From Candidatus Heimdallarchaeota archaeon (GTDB lineage: Archaea > Asgardarchaeota > Heimdallarchaeia > Heimdallarchaeales > Kariarchaeaceae), in NCBI GenBank assembly GCA_015522385.1, contig WAMJ01000033.1, positions 1 through 64,000 of the forward strand: a DNA stretch of 64,000 nucleotides, written 5' to 3'. The notes beneath the pieces were generated by a model. That model worked only from the letters and a program-made list of their open reading frames with translations. It was not told the DNA's origin and searched no databases. A program made the translations under genes and the position numbers. Below, one piece after another: positions 35,689 through 44,219 of the stretch (within the stretch, counting starts at the first letter, position 1; every line of letters begins with the position of its first letter).

Positions 35689-36669
35689 TCACCTGAATCC
35701 GAGGGTGTAGGTCTCGACCATCGGATTGGTCAAGATCTCTTTGCATATCTGATTAAGCTTGTCAAGCCACTTAGGATCTGAGCTGTCCTCGACGGTGATA
35801 TTGACCGTCTTCCCCAACCTCACATCCTTGATACCCCCCATGCCTGCATTCAACAGTGTGCGTTTCGTAACCTCACCTCCGGGATTAGTCACACTGTGTT
35901 TTGGTTCGATGGTAACCACGACCTCCATTCTCTGCTTTTCAGGTGAGTATCCACCAATTCCGTCTAACCTGTCCATAATCACCTTGTACCCTGCGAGGAC
36001 ATCTCCCAAATCCTTCCTGAACCTGTCTTTGTCAAGCTTCTCCATGGTTTGTGCGTCCCATACCCTCATGGAATCCGCTGATATCTCGTCGGCCAGCCAG
36101 ATATGCCCTTCTTTATCTTCCCCGAATTCCAACTTGAAATCGACCAATACCATTCCTCCTCTGCTAAAGTAATCGGTGAACACCCTGTTGACTTGGAGAG
36201 CACGCGCCTGAACGAGTTCCAGTTTGTCCCGGGGGACAAGCCCCATCTGGACAACGACATCCCGGTCTATGAGGGGATCGTGCAGCTTATCGTCCTTGAC
36301 GAAGAACTCCACGAATGGCTGTGCTAACTCCTCGCCTTCCTTGACCCCGTATCTCCTTGAGAAGCTTCCAGCAGCGATATTCCGCACAACGACCTCTACA
36401 GGGAGTATCCTGAGATTCCGGGCTATAATTGTTGTCTCCGACTCCTTCTCGAGAAGATGAGTGGGGATGCCTGCTTCCTCTAGTACCTCCATTAGCTGGT
36501 TGGAGAGCGACAGGTTCATCTTTCCCTTCCCTGTGATGGTATCCAGTTTGGCACCGTCACCAGCGGAGATACGGTCTGTAAAGATAATTCTGACTTTTTC
36601 ATCCGAGAGTACTTCGACAGTTTTTGCCTTTCCCTCGTAGGTATTTTTAGTGGATGGACTATCGTTCAT
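35689..36669 (-). CDS. purC-purS: PurC-PurS fusion: SAICAR synthetase plus FGAM synthase subunit PurS
   Basis: Residues 1 to about 240 are SAICAR synthetase: YEGKAKTVEVLSDE, TDRISAGDGAKLDTITGKG, EVVVRNIAAGSFSRRYG, LVDFKLEFGED and DEISADSMRVWD. The last about 80 residues (from MEVVVTIEPKHSVTNPGG to NPMVETYTLGF) are PurS, the small bridging subunit that lets PurQ bind PurL. The two parts act at different steps (SAICAR formation and FGAM formation). The ATG at 36669 is preferred over a TTG at 36687 because a TATA box lies about 25 bases upstream of it. First gene of the operon. Confidence 0.93.
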   Translation of the reverse strand: MNDSPSTKNTYEGKAKTVEVLSDEKVRIIFTDRISAGDGAKLDTITGKGKMNLSLSNQLMEVLEEAGIPTHLLEKESETTIIARNLRILPVEVVVRNIAAGSFSRRYGVKEGEELAQPFVEFFVKDDKLHDPLIDRDVVVQMGLVPRDKLELVQARALQVNRVFTDYFSRGGMVLVDFKLEFGEDKEGHIWLADEISADSMRVWDAQTMEKLDKDRFRKDLGDVLAGYKVIMDRLDGIGGYSPEKQRMEVVVTIEPKHSVTNPGGEVTKRTLLNAGMGGIKDVRLGKTVNITVEDSSDPKWLDKLNQICKEILTNPMVETYTLGFR

Positions 36670-36687
36670 CTTTACGTCGGTATTCAA

Positions 36688-36703
36688 GGTTCACTATATG
36701 TAT
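36688..36703 (-). promoter_or_regulatory. Putative promoter of the purine operon
   Basis: On the minus strand the stretch caatatacatatagtg forms a TATA-like box whose centre is about 27 bases before the ATG at 36669, giving a leaderless purC-purS transcript. It lies in the short divergent gap shared with the DUF6962-like gene. Confidence 0.45.
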
Positions 36704-36771
36704 ATTGTGCAAATGAACTTTCCTTCAACCACGCTGGTTCACATTTTTATCCGCCGTGTGAATGCTTGAGT

Positions 36772-37398
36772 ATGGCCAAGATCACCGAGCCCATGACCAT
36801 GCTAACGGACTACCTCCTCACTATCTTCTCCTTCATATTCACATACCTCATCCTTGCAAATGGATATGACTCTGCCCAGTTATACTGGGCGATATCGCTT
36901 GCAATCACCGGTATAGGCGCGTTCGGTGGAGGAACTAGCCATGGATTTGTGGAATATCTCTCCAAGAAGCAGAACTCCATACTATGGAAGATCTCTGTCA
37001 TCTCGATTGGATTTGCATCTTTCTTCATGACCATCGCATCAGTCGTCTCTTCCTTAACATGGGAGTACAACTATGTCCTTTTCATCATCTTCCTTCTAAC
37101 GACTCTCTTCTATTCCTACTGGATCGCTTTTGTCAAGGATGAGTTTATCTACGTAATCTTGTTCTATGTCCCTCTTATGCTGATCGTGCTCATTTTGCAG
37201 ATCGTCAGGATGGTGACACTGGGGCTTGGACTCTCTATCGTTCTCGGAGTGATTGTCTCTTTCATTGCCGCTGCGATCCAAGTACTCCTCAGGGGGAAGA
37301 TGCCCAAGTATTTCAACCACAACGACCTCTTTCATGTGGTTCAGCTCATCGGGCTCTATCTCTTCTATATCGGTGCAGAGTACAGTAAGGTTGTGTAG
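36772..37398 (+). CDS. DUF6962-like polytopic membrane protein
   Basis: About 208 residues with some seven membrane helices. It resembles the DUF6962 family: DYLLTIFSFIFTYLILANG at the start, GAFGGGTSHGF after the second helix, and the ending KYFNHNDLFHVVQLIGLYLF. The histidines in SHGF, FNHND and LFHV sit at helix ends in a pattern reminiscent of metal-dependent CREST-type membrane hydrolases; that link is inference. The ATG at 36772 is preferred over the TTG at 36766. It is divergent from the purine operon by about 100 bases. Confidence 0.65.
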   Translation: MAKITEPMTMLTDYLLTIFSFIFTYLILANGYDSAQLYWAISLAITGIGAFGGGTSHGFVEYLSKKQNSILWKISVISIGFASFFMTIASVVSSLTWEYNYVLFIIFLLTTLFYSYWIAFVKDEFIYVILFYVPLMLIVLILQIVRMVTLGLGLSIVLGVIVSFIAAAIQVLLRGKMPKYFNHNDLFHVVQLIGLYLFYIGAEYSKVV

Positions 37399-37508
37399 GA
37401 TTCAGAACTCAAATTTCACATCACAGGGAGACCCCTCAGTAAGGCAAGAGTCTTCATTATCCTGAGTTGAGTTATATATCCTTATTTTAGAAAGTTATTG
37501 CCCCGGAG

Positions 37509-37892
37509 CTAGAACATGAGGGAACAGCTCAAAGACTGGTCATCAAATGTCTCTACACAGATCTTCGTGTTCTGGTAGATTTCATCCAGTCTAGATAGTA
37601 GGAGTTGCTGAACTTTCCGTGGATTAACTGAGGTATAGACAAATTCATAACCTTTGGGCCTTTTCGTCCTTTTGGACTTCGTGCACAGGTTAAGAGCCAC
37701 GAGTTTCTGGAGTGCAACGTGAATTGTACTCTGGTTCCTTGAAGCTTCTTTAACAAGCTGTGATACCGTTCTCTCCCCATTTTGTACCAAATAGAAATAG
37801 AGTTTACTCTCAAGTGAATTCAATCCGAGTAATAATCCTAACACATCCACACAACTCGGGTTCTCATTCTTACGTAAACTATCCCAAATCAC
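37509..37892 (-). CDS. Winged-helix transcriptional regulator (TrmB/MarR-like)
   Basis: A 127-residue DNA-binding protein. The winged helix covers residues about 18-85: GLLLGLNSLESKLYFYL, GERTVSQLVKEASRNQSTIH (recognition region) and VALQKLVALNLC, with a wing ending GYEFVYTSVNP. A helix after it (VQQLLLSRLDEIYQN) should mediate dimers. It has a cysteine before the domain and three near the C-terminus (ICVETF, LSCSL). It shares layout and several positions with the regulator at 63509. Start is a GTG. It is divergent from the CC-motif gene at 37998 across a gap full of repeats, which suggests that it controls that gene and itself. Confidence 0.75.
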   Translation of the reverse strand: MIWDSLRKNENPSCVDVLGLLLGLNSLESKLYFYLVQNGERTVSQLVKEASRNQSTIHVALQKLVALNLCTKSKRTKRPKGYEFVYTSVNPRKVQQLLLSRLDEIYQNTKICVETFDDQSLSCSLMF

Positions 37893-37938
37893 AGGTTACA
37901 ACCTGTCTTTGGAAAATAAATGCTTGGGTGAGAGCATA

Positions 37939-37995
37939 TAGTTATTGGTAGTTATTGTATAACTAAAAATTTTTAATACGATATCCTGTTATAAC
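37939..37995. promoter_or_regulatory. Repeat-rich divergent promoter
   Basis: Within 57 bases there is a direct repeat TAGTTATTG (37939-37947 and 37949-37957), an inverted repeat TAGTTA-5 bases-TAACTA (37949-37965), a TATA-like run aaaaatttttaata (37965-37978), and the palindrome GTTATAAC (37988-37995) three bases before the ATG at 37998. The layout fits a leaderless gene whose start region is covered by an operator for the adjacent regulator. Confidence 0.5.
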
Positions 37996-37997
37996 TT

Positions 37998-38339
37998 ATG
38001 GAAGATTTCAATCTACCGAGAGAGATCATTGAGGACAGTGGTCAGACATGTACAATACAGAAGGATGAGGTTATCTCCAGATCGGAGTTAATTGACGTAA
38101 TAAAGGCGAATCTAATTGGTACTGACCTGAAGCATGATACCTCGACTTTGCAGTTCAAATATACCAGCTCAATTCTCCATTCTCTCATGGAATTCGGAAT
38201 AGCAGAGCAATCGTGTTGTAGTACTCTGACGTTTAGCATTAAGATGGACAAATCTAAAAGTCGTGTGGAGTTCATAATTGAAGATGCAAACTCCTCTCTC
38301 GACGTGAAACAGCTTGTTCAGTCTATTCTTGCTTCCTGA
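37998..38339 (+). CDS. Small CC-motif protein of unknown function
   Basis: A 113-residue protein. Its core fits a widespread, uncharacterised small protein type with a helical stretch followed by ExxCC and beta strands: LMEFGIAEQSCCSTLTFSIK, then VEFIIEDANSS and a last helix VKQLVQSIL. In bacteria such proteins often stand near MerR-type regulators or thiol and metal genes; this is from memory and the role is unknown. A further cysteine lies in SGQTCTIQ near the start. The divergent winged-helix gene is the likely regulator. The 3' end overlaps truA, on the other strand, by 17 bases. Confidence 0.6.
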   Translation: MEDFNLPREIIEDSGQTCTIQKDEVISRSELIDVIKANLIGTDLKHDTSTLQFKYTSSILHSLMEFGIAEQSCCSTLTFSIKMDKSKSRVEFIIEDANSSLDVKQLVQSILAS

Positions 38340-39138
38340 GTTCTCCTCTGAGACTCTGATACTGCATGATCTGCGTGCTTAGTAGGTCGATTTTATCTGA
38401 TTTGATCCTCTGGAATTTACTGAGTCTCCGGCTAACGTCTACGACGTTCCAATTAAGCTCGTCCCTGAGAAATACCCTTTTTAGTGTGAGGAACCTCGCA
38501 GGTGCAGGATGCACGGGTATCATCATACCACCTTTGTCCAAGTACTCCGAAGGATGTTTATCGAGGTACCTTCGATCCATGAGAAAGCCGATCATCCGTC
38601 TGATCATCTCCCACCCGAAGTGGTCTCCCATGATGGAGATTGTTATTCCCTCCTCCCGAACATAGTGGTCTATTCTTTTGATGGTGCATTTTGTGGGTCT
38701 CTCCACTTTGTCCTTCTTGATGAAAGCTGAAAAGTCATGTGCTCCCTCGAATTCTTTGATCCTGTCAAAACGTTCGGTGAACTCAGGAGCTATATGCGGA
38801 ATGTTGTACTCGTAGATCTTCCCTTTTGTGGGTCTCAGCTTATACCCGCTCTGTACCTCCGTCCAAGCCCACAGGTAAATTGAGCCATCACGGGAAAGGG
38901 CGCTGTTGATCTGCTGCAGTCGGGGGGTATTTTCAAGTTCCAGAGCGATGACATTCCCTATGGCGTTCACTCCAGAATCAGTACGGCTGGCGCTCTGGTA
39001 CCCTGCGTCCTTGAATGACCTAATGAGTCCCATCTCCACCATGGTGTCCTCAAGGAGGTTCTCCACAGTGTTTCCGCCCGGTTGACGTTGAAATCCCGAG
39101 TAGGGCTCTCCCAGATAGAAGACCTTCAGCAGATACAT
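38323..39138 (-). CDS. truA: tRNA pseudouridine synthase A
   Basis: Makes pseudouridine at positions 38-40 of the tRNA anticodon arm. The 271-residue protein has the N-terminal YLGEPYSGFQRQPGGNTVE, the catalytic aspartate in ASRTDSGVNAIG, and GAHDFSAFIKKD in the middle. The length is normal for archaeal TruA. Its ATG shares one base with the stop of the ABCE1 gene (TAATG), so the two are translated together. Confidence 0.95.
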   Translation of the reverse strand: MYLLKVFYLGEPYSGFQRQPGGNTVENLLEDTMVEMGLIRSFKDAGYQSASRTDSGVNAIGNVIALELENTPRLQQINSALSRDGSIYLWAWTEVQSGYKLRPTKGKIYEYNIPHIAPEFTERFDRIKEFEGAHDFSAFIKKDKVERPTKCTIKRIDHYVREEGITISIMGDHFGWEMIRRMIGFLMDRRYLDKHPSEYLDKGGMMIPVHPAPARFLTLKRVFLRDELNWNVVDVSRRLSKFQRIKSDKIDLLSTQIMQYQSLRGELRKQE

Positions 39139-40988
39139 TATCTCATCATGTAGTAGTTTCCACTGGATTTCTGTTCTTTGTCCAGCTTGCTGTTCAACTT
39201 GTTCACTCGGGGCCTGCCTGTCTGCTTGTCCGCCCTGAAGGTAATGTTCTGTTCCTTGAGGAAGCTATTCATACCCTCCTGCACAGACAGAGGTTTAGTG
39301 GCCCTCCCGTATACTCCTGGTTCACCGTCGAAGTGGATGATCCGATCAGAGATGTATGCCTGCAGCATCATGTCGTGCTCGATGACGATTCCTGCTGCCT
39401 TCCTGTGGTTGATCAGACGTCTTATCGACTTCGCCACAACCACCCTGTCCTCCGCAGAAATATACGCAGATGGCTCATCAATGACGTAGAGATCCGCTTC
39501 CTTGGCCAAGCACAGGGCGATCGCCACCCTCTGCAGCTCACCACCTGACAATGTAGAAATCTCACGCTTCATGAGGTGCTCAAGACCAAAAGGATTGAGG
39601 AGTTCTGTCTTGAAGAAGGAAGACGCAAGGATAGAGGGGTTGGCCGCCATGAGTGCCTGCTCTATCGTCTGTGTTGAGTTGGTCAGCTCCTCCAGATATT
39701 GGGGCTTGTAGCTGATTTCCAATACAAGGTCCTCTTCATCTTCCTCGTCCTCGTCATCGAAATAGATCCTCGGTCTGTTAAGCTTGATCTCACCGTCCAT
39801 CTTAGTCGGTTCCAGATTCCCTGCGATCATCTCCGCGAAGGTGCTCTTCCCGATACCATTTGCTCCGAGAATACCAACGATATCCCCTTGGTAGAGGTCT
39901 CCTTTGTCCGCCTCCACCTTAAAGCTCCCATAGTCCTTCATCAGGTAGCCATAAGAGATGAGAGGGTTGTATCTCTCATCGTCCCTGTTGGAGAGCTGAG
40001 TTTTCTGGAAGGTTATTGGTGTGGGTCTAAACCTCATGTTCTCAGATGGTATGTATCCATCTAGGAAGGCATTGATCCCCTCACGCACTGACATGGGGAA
40101 GGTGACCACGCCGTAGGCTCCCGCCTCACCGTAGTAGAGATGCACCGAGTCACTGAGGTAGTCGAGGATTGCTAGATCGTGCTCCACAACTATGACAACA
40201 GTCTCCTCGTCAACAAGTTCCCTGATGAGGTTGGAGACCTTCATTCTCTCCTTGATATCAAGGAAGGAAGACGGCTCATCAAAGAAGTAGGCGTCCGCCT
40301 TCCTGACGAATGTAGCTGCAATGGCCAACCTCTGGAGCTCACCTCCCGAGAGCTTGTCCAGTGTTCTATCCCAGATTTTATCCAATGAGAAGTCCTTCTT
40401 GACCTCTTCCGCCACTCCTCTCTCATCGATCTTAAGGATCAGGTCTTTGACCTTACCCTTGGCGATGAGCGGGAGTTTTTCGACATTCTGAGGCTTGTAC
40501 GCGACCTTGAAGTTGCCCTCTGCTAGTGGTCTGAAGAAGTTCTGGAGCTCATTACCCTTGTAGTGAGAGATGACCTCTTCCCACGTGGGTTCCTTCTCAA
40601 ACTCCCCAAAGTTAGGTTTGAATTGTCCAGCAAGGATGTTGAGTGAGGTAGACTTTCCTGCACCGTTTTGACCGACCAAGCCGACAATCCTCCCCTTTTT
40701 AGGTACAGGGAGCCTGTGCAGTTTGAACTGATTAGGACCATAACGATGGGTGATCTGGCTATCCAGATCCTCTGGTAAATTGATGATTCGGATGGCCTCA
40801 AATGGGCACTTCTTGACACAGATCCCGCACCCGTTGCAAAGTACCTCCGAGATGTGTGCAAACTTTCCGTCATCGGGAATGACTATACAGTCCTTACCGG
40901 TTCGATTAATAGGGCAGTATTTAACACATTCTTGGGAACAATCCTGGGGCTTACAGGTGTCCTTGTTGACAATTGCTAACCTTGTCAT
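39138..40988 (-). CDS. Ribosome recycling ATPase ABCE1 / RLI
   Basis: Splits ribosomes into subunits after termination, in archaea and eukaryotes only. The 616-residue protein has the two N-terminal [4Fe-4S] sites (CKPQDCSQECVKYCP and CNGCGICVKKCPFEA), then two ATPase domains with Walker A GQNGAGKST and GANGIGKST, signatures LSGGELQR (twice), and Walker B AYFFDEPSSFLD and LYVIDEPSAYI. Between the strands of the second domain is an acidic insert (DDEDEEDEEDL) not found in most relatives. It is co-transcribed with truA. A TATA-like run lies about 25-35 bases upstream. Confidence 0.98.
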   Translation of the reverse strand: MTRLAIVNKDTCKPQDCSQECVKYCPINRTGKDCIVIPDDGKFAHISEVLCNGCGICVKKCPFEAIRIINLPEDLDSQITHRYGPNQFKLHRLPVPKKGRIVGLVGQNGAGKSTSLNILAGQFKPNFGEFEKEPTWEEVISHYKGNELQNFFRPLAEGNFKVAYKPQNVEKLPLIAKGKVKDLILKIDERGVAEEVKKDFSLDKIWDRTLDKLSGGELQRLAIAATFVRKADAYFFDEPSSFLDIKERMKVSNLIRELVDEETVVIVVEHDLAILDYLSDSVHLYYGEAGAYGVVTFPMSVREGINAFLDGYIPSENMRFRPTPITFQKTQLSNRDDERYNPLISYGYLMKDYGSFKVEADKGDLYQGDIVGILGANGIGKSTFAEMIAGNLEPTKMDGEIKLNRPRIYFDDEDEEDEEDLVLEISYKPQYLEELTNSTQTIEQALMAANPSILASSFFKTELLNPFGLEHLMKREISTLSGGELQRVAIALCLAKEADLYVIDEPSAYISAEDRVVVAKSIRRLINHRKAAGIVIEHDMMLQAYISDRIIHFDGEPGVYGRATKPLSVQEGMNSFLKEQNITFRADKQTGRPRVNKLNSKLDKEQKSSGNYYMMR

Positions 40989-41150
40989 TATACAAAGTTC
41001 CCTCGAAGTTCTTATATTAAATATAATCGATTGAAATCTTCTGGAGAGCGGTTGGATAAGTATGTTCTGTCCGCAATTCGATCACTCATGGTAGCAATAA
41101 ATGGGATTGTTAAAAAATAATGAAAGTCATGAGAGGATGAGGGAACCATT

Positions 41151-42824
41151 TTGACTGTTGACAATCAAATAATTGACCCTGTAAAAGCACAGGAACTAAT
41201 GATCTCACAGGCAGGAAGGAATCTTCCGAGACTCTATATCTCAACTCTTCTCCTCCGATCTGCCTTCGGTGTCGTGACAATTTTATTACCTGTCTACCTC
41301 CATGATTTGTCAAATTCCGGTCTCGGCCCAGAATTCTCTGGTCTTCAGATTGGACTTATTGTTGGATCGATCTTCCTCAGTGAGATCGCTCTAGTTACCA
41401 TTATGGGTCGGCTCTCCGACGTTATGCAGCGAAGAATACCTTTTATCGTAGTGGGGAACATCATCGCTGCCATCTCCCTTGCTATGTTTAGTTTCTTCAC
41501 TTCGTTCGCGGCCCTATTTATCGCTCACTTTGTAGAGGGGATAGGTGCCGCTATGGTCACTGGACCCGCACTAGCTATGATTGGTGATTCCTCAAAACCA
41601 GAGGAACGTGGGGAGAAGATGGGATTGTACGAGACGGTGACATTCGGGGGAATGGCGATTGGCTTCCTTGTCGGTGGTTTCCTTTATGACTTTCTCGGTG
41701 GTATCGAAGGGAACGGAAAGTACACTTTCCTGATAAGTGGACTATTCCTCATTGGTGGTGCAATATATGCCTCACAGATGCACGAACCCCATGCCCTCTC
41801 CTTCAAGGAGGAGTTCTCCATAGTCAAGCGATTTTACCGGGAGACGATCCCTCATCTGTATTTCCTCCTCATTGGTATGGGGATGATCCTGACCGTCAAT
41901 GTGGTCTCACTGGTTGGGGGAATTGGAAGTGAGTCAATGTCCCTCCTCTATGTGATCACGGGTTCTGGCGTCAATCTGCAGTTCAAGGTGATCTTCTGGG
42001 GAGCCGGATTCTTCCTACTCGTTATGGGCCTAATTGATTTCTATCTAGAGGAGACTGCCACGACAGAGGAGCGTGTACCTCTTGGTGGCGAGAACCATAA
42101 TCACTTCACCGAACTCACCGAAGCCATGTCAGACAAAGACCTAAAGCGGATTCTACCTGCTTGGTACATGGTCATGACAATCCTCGGGACTATTGTGACC
42201 TTTCTTCCACTGATCCTGAAGAACGGTTCTCTAAGTGCGGGACCTGCTCAAGGTGATATCCCCGCAGCAGATCAGGCGATTTCAGAGGGACTGAACACCA
42301 GCCAAGTTGGACTCTATTTCGTAGTTGGTGTCACACTGATGGGAGGTCTTCAGATACTGTTCGGTAAGCTCGTTGACAAGTGGGGAAGAAAACCAGTTCT
42401 ATCTATTGGGGTGACCTCAATCATGCTCCTTACCCTAGAGGTCGTCTTAGCAATCCTATTCTTCCCATCATGGTTCGGTGGATTCACCACACCTGACGGG
42501 ACAGTCTTCATGGTTGTAGCTGCCCTTACGGGTATGGGTGTCTCAGCATTCGGTCCGGCAGCTCTTGCAGTACTGGCGGACAACTCGGATGTGACCAACC
42601 GTGGGACGACATCAGGAATTTACAGCCTTCTTCTCGGACTCGGACATCTCTCTGGTGACATAATCGGAGGTGTGATCTGGGATCTAGGACAGGAACTTGG
42701 TGGTGACCGGGGTGCAGCCGCGATGATCTTTGGTTTCTGCTTCGTGCTCGCTGGTCTCGCTTTCTTCTTCGTCCACGCCATCCATGAGACCAAGGAAGAG
42801 TCTCAGGATGTAATCGGTACTTAA
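41151..42824 (+). CDS. Major facilitator superfamily transporter
   Basis: A 557-residue transporter with 12 or more membrane helices. The MFS motif between helices 2 and 3 is seen as GRLSDVMQRRIPFIVVG, and its repeat in the second half as GKLVDKWGRKPVLSIGV. A long cytosolic loop with EETATTEERVPLGGENHNH separates the halves. The extracellular loop near ASAGPAQGDIPAADQ is long for the family. The substrate cannot be told. Translation starts at a TTG (41151), supported by GAGGATGAGGG upstream; the ATG just before it is in another frame and stops. Confidence 0.92.
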   Translation: MTVDNQIIDPVKAQELMISQAGRNLPRLYISTLLLRSAFGVVTILLPVYLHDLSNSGLGPEFSGLQIGLIVGSIFLSEIALVTIMGRLSDVMQRRIPFIVVGNIIAAISLAMFSFFTSFAALFIAHFVEGIGAAMVTGPALAMIGDSSKPEERGEKMGLYETVTFGGMAIGFLVGGFLYDFLGGIEGNGKYTFLISGLFLIGGAIYASQMHEPHALSFKEEFSIVKRFYRETIPHLYFLLIGMGMILTVNVVSLVGGIGSESMSLLYVITGSGVNLQFKVIFWGAGFFLLVMGLIDFYLEETATTEERVPLGGENHNHFTELTEAMSDKDLKRILPAWYMVMTILGTIVTFLPLILKNGSLSAGPAQGDIPAADQAISEGLNTSQVGLYFVVGVTLMGGLQILFGKLVDKWGRKPVLSIGVTSIMLLTLEVVLAILFFPSWFGGFTTPDGTVFMVVAALTGMGVSAFGPAALAVLADNSDVTNRGTTSGIYSLLLGLGHLSGDIIGGVIWDLGQELGGDRGAAAMIFGFCFVLAGLAFFFVHAIHETKEESQDVIGT

Positions 42825-42904
42825 TAAGAAAAAGAGATACAACCCGAGAAAAATAGGGCAGTTTGTGCATAGGAGGATTGTCGCCTTGGACATGATGAGG
42901 TGTT

Positions 42905-43342
42905 GTGGATCTTCGTAGTGATAGCTATCCTGTCATCCTCCACATGGCAAATTTCGGGATACTTCTCTTAATCTCCCTATGGTTTATACGCTTCTTTGAC
43001 TTCAGCCAGAGAGCTAGCTCCGGTCGGGTGGTTCAGACAGTCACAAATTTCTCAAATGCATCCATGACCATCTACCTAGTCGAGAGTCTCCCCGCAGCGA
43101 TCCTGTACAGGATATTCGTGTTCATAGGGGGGTCAGATGTCTTCCCTTGGAATTTCTGGATAGACCTCCTCTATTTAGTCATCCTTATCTTGGGATGGGT
43201 TCTTGTTCTCAGAGTTTGTAAATCTTACAACTTTGTCGGGAGCTTTAAATGGATAATGGGGGAGATCCTTGGATACTTCTCCTATATCCAGTCAACCGCG
43301 CTTGAGTCCACTTCTACGAAGCAAACTGAAATAAGTGATTGA
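42905..43342 (+). CDS. Short membrane protein, resembles the C-terminal part of DUF418/DUF1624 acyltransferase-like proteins
   Basis: A 145-residue protein from a GTG at 42905, with an in-frame stop three codons upstream. It has about three membrane helices: HMANFGILLLISLWFIRFF, MTIYLVESLPAAILYRIFVF and WIDLLYLVILILGWVLVL. The sequence around FSNASMTIYLVESLP is like the last helices of DUF418/DUF1624-type membrane acyltransferase relatives, which are normally 350-400 residues long. No N-terminal half precedes it (the MFS gene ends 80 bases before), so it may be a gene remnant or a short lineage-specific protein. It overlaps the next gene by 8 bases, hinting at shared translation. Confidence 0.5.
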   Translation: MDLRSDSYPVILHMANFGILLLISLWFIRFFDFSQRASSGRVVQTVTNFSNASMTIYLVESLPAAILYRIFVFIGGSDVFPWNFWIDLLYLVILILGWVLVLRVCKSYNFVGSFKWIMGEILGYFSYIQSTALESTSTKQTEISD

Positions 43343-44219
43343 TCAAATCCTCCCTGTGAACAAGCTTATCGCTTACCTCTACCTCATCAGGACGTTTGAG
43401 GTCATGCTCATCTCTGGTACGGGATCAATGACTCTGTTGATGCTCGGTGTCACTGATTTTGTCCGTATCTCCCAACTCTTTGGCATCCTCTTCTTTGGTG
43501 CAGCCGGAGTACTCACATGGAACGACACCCTTGACATCCTTGAAGACACCGTTGCTCATCCTGAGCGTCCTATTATCTCGGGGGATGTGGGTGTCGCGGA
43601 GGCCAGAGTATTGGGTACTGTCCTTCTGACTATCTCAATTGTCCTTAGCTGGAACTTCAATGTGAACTCCGCGCTGATGGGACTTATTGGGATTGCTGTT
43701 GCTATTGGTTACTCCTTCACCTCTAAGTCAAGGTTCCTCCTCATTGCTCCAATGAAGAACCTCGTCGTGAGTGGTGTGACCGCTCTGTTCATGACCTTCC
43801 TCCCATTCGCTCTGTCTCTCTCCGCTTCTGGTATCTACTACCTATTCGTCCTTAGTTTGACCCTTATCCTTTTCGGCTACGAGATTCTCAAGGATATCCG
43901 TGACGTGGAAGGTGACCGTGTAGCTGGGTATCAGACCCTACCTCTAAGACATGGGATAATCAAGGCAGCAGACACAGCGGCCATCTTCTTTGCCGTCTCG
44001 TGTGTGATAATGTCTGTTGGATTTTACATTGTTGGCTTTTACATAGAGGGGACTATCTCTCTTATTACTACAGTATTCGTCCTACTCCCGTTTGGCTATC
44101 TCCGCAAGAACCCAGATCCCTATACCTCGGACAAGACGAGATACTCGGTAGTCTTCATCCTTCTCGTCTCTCTTGGAGTAATCGCGATCCTATTGTATCT
44201 CAGGTTCGTTAAGCTATAG
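43335..44219 (+). CDS. UbiA-superfamily prenyltransferase
   Basis: A 294-residue membrane enzyme with about eight helices. Both aspartate motifs are clear: NDTLDILEDTVAHPERPI (residues about 63-80, binds prenyl diphosphate through magnesium) and DIRDVEGDRVAGYQTLP (about 188-204). The pattern of the first motif resembles archaeal DGGGP synthases, which add the second geranylgeranyl chain in membrane lipid synthesis, and also quinone prenyltransferases. Its position next to menD suggests a quinone link, but the lipid role is equally possible. GTG start, overlapping the gene before it by 8 bases; convergent 11-base overlap with menD. Confidence 0.85.
   Translation: MIDQILPVNKLIAYLYLIRTFEVMLISGTGSMTLLMLGVTDFVRISQLFGILFFGAAGVLTWNDTLDILEDTVAHPERPIISGDVGVAEARVLGTVLLTISIVLSWNFNVNSALMGLIGIAVAIGYSFTSKSRFLLIAPMKNLVVSGVTALFMTFLPFALSLSASGIYYLFVLSLTLILFGYEILKDIRDVEGDRVAGYQTLPLRHGIIKAADTAAIFFAVSCVIMSVGFYIVGFYIEGTISLITTVFVLLPFGYLRKNPDPYTSDKTRYSVVFILLVSLGVIAILLYLRFVKL

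Noticed and set aside
42894..42920. Tiny ORF with an MMRCC start before the short membrane gene
   Set aside because: Eight residues only and a stop at once; no sign that it is translated.
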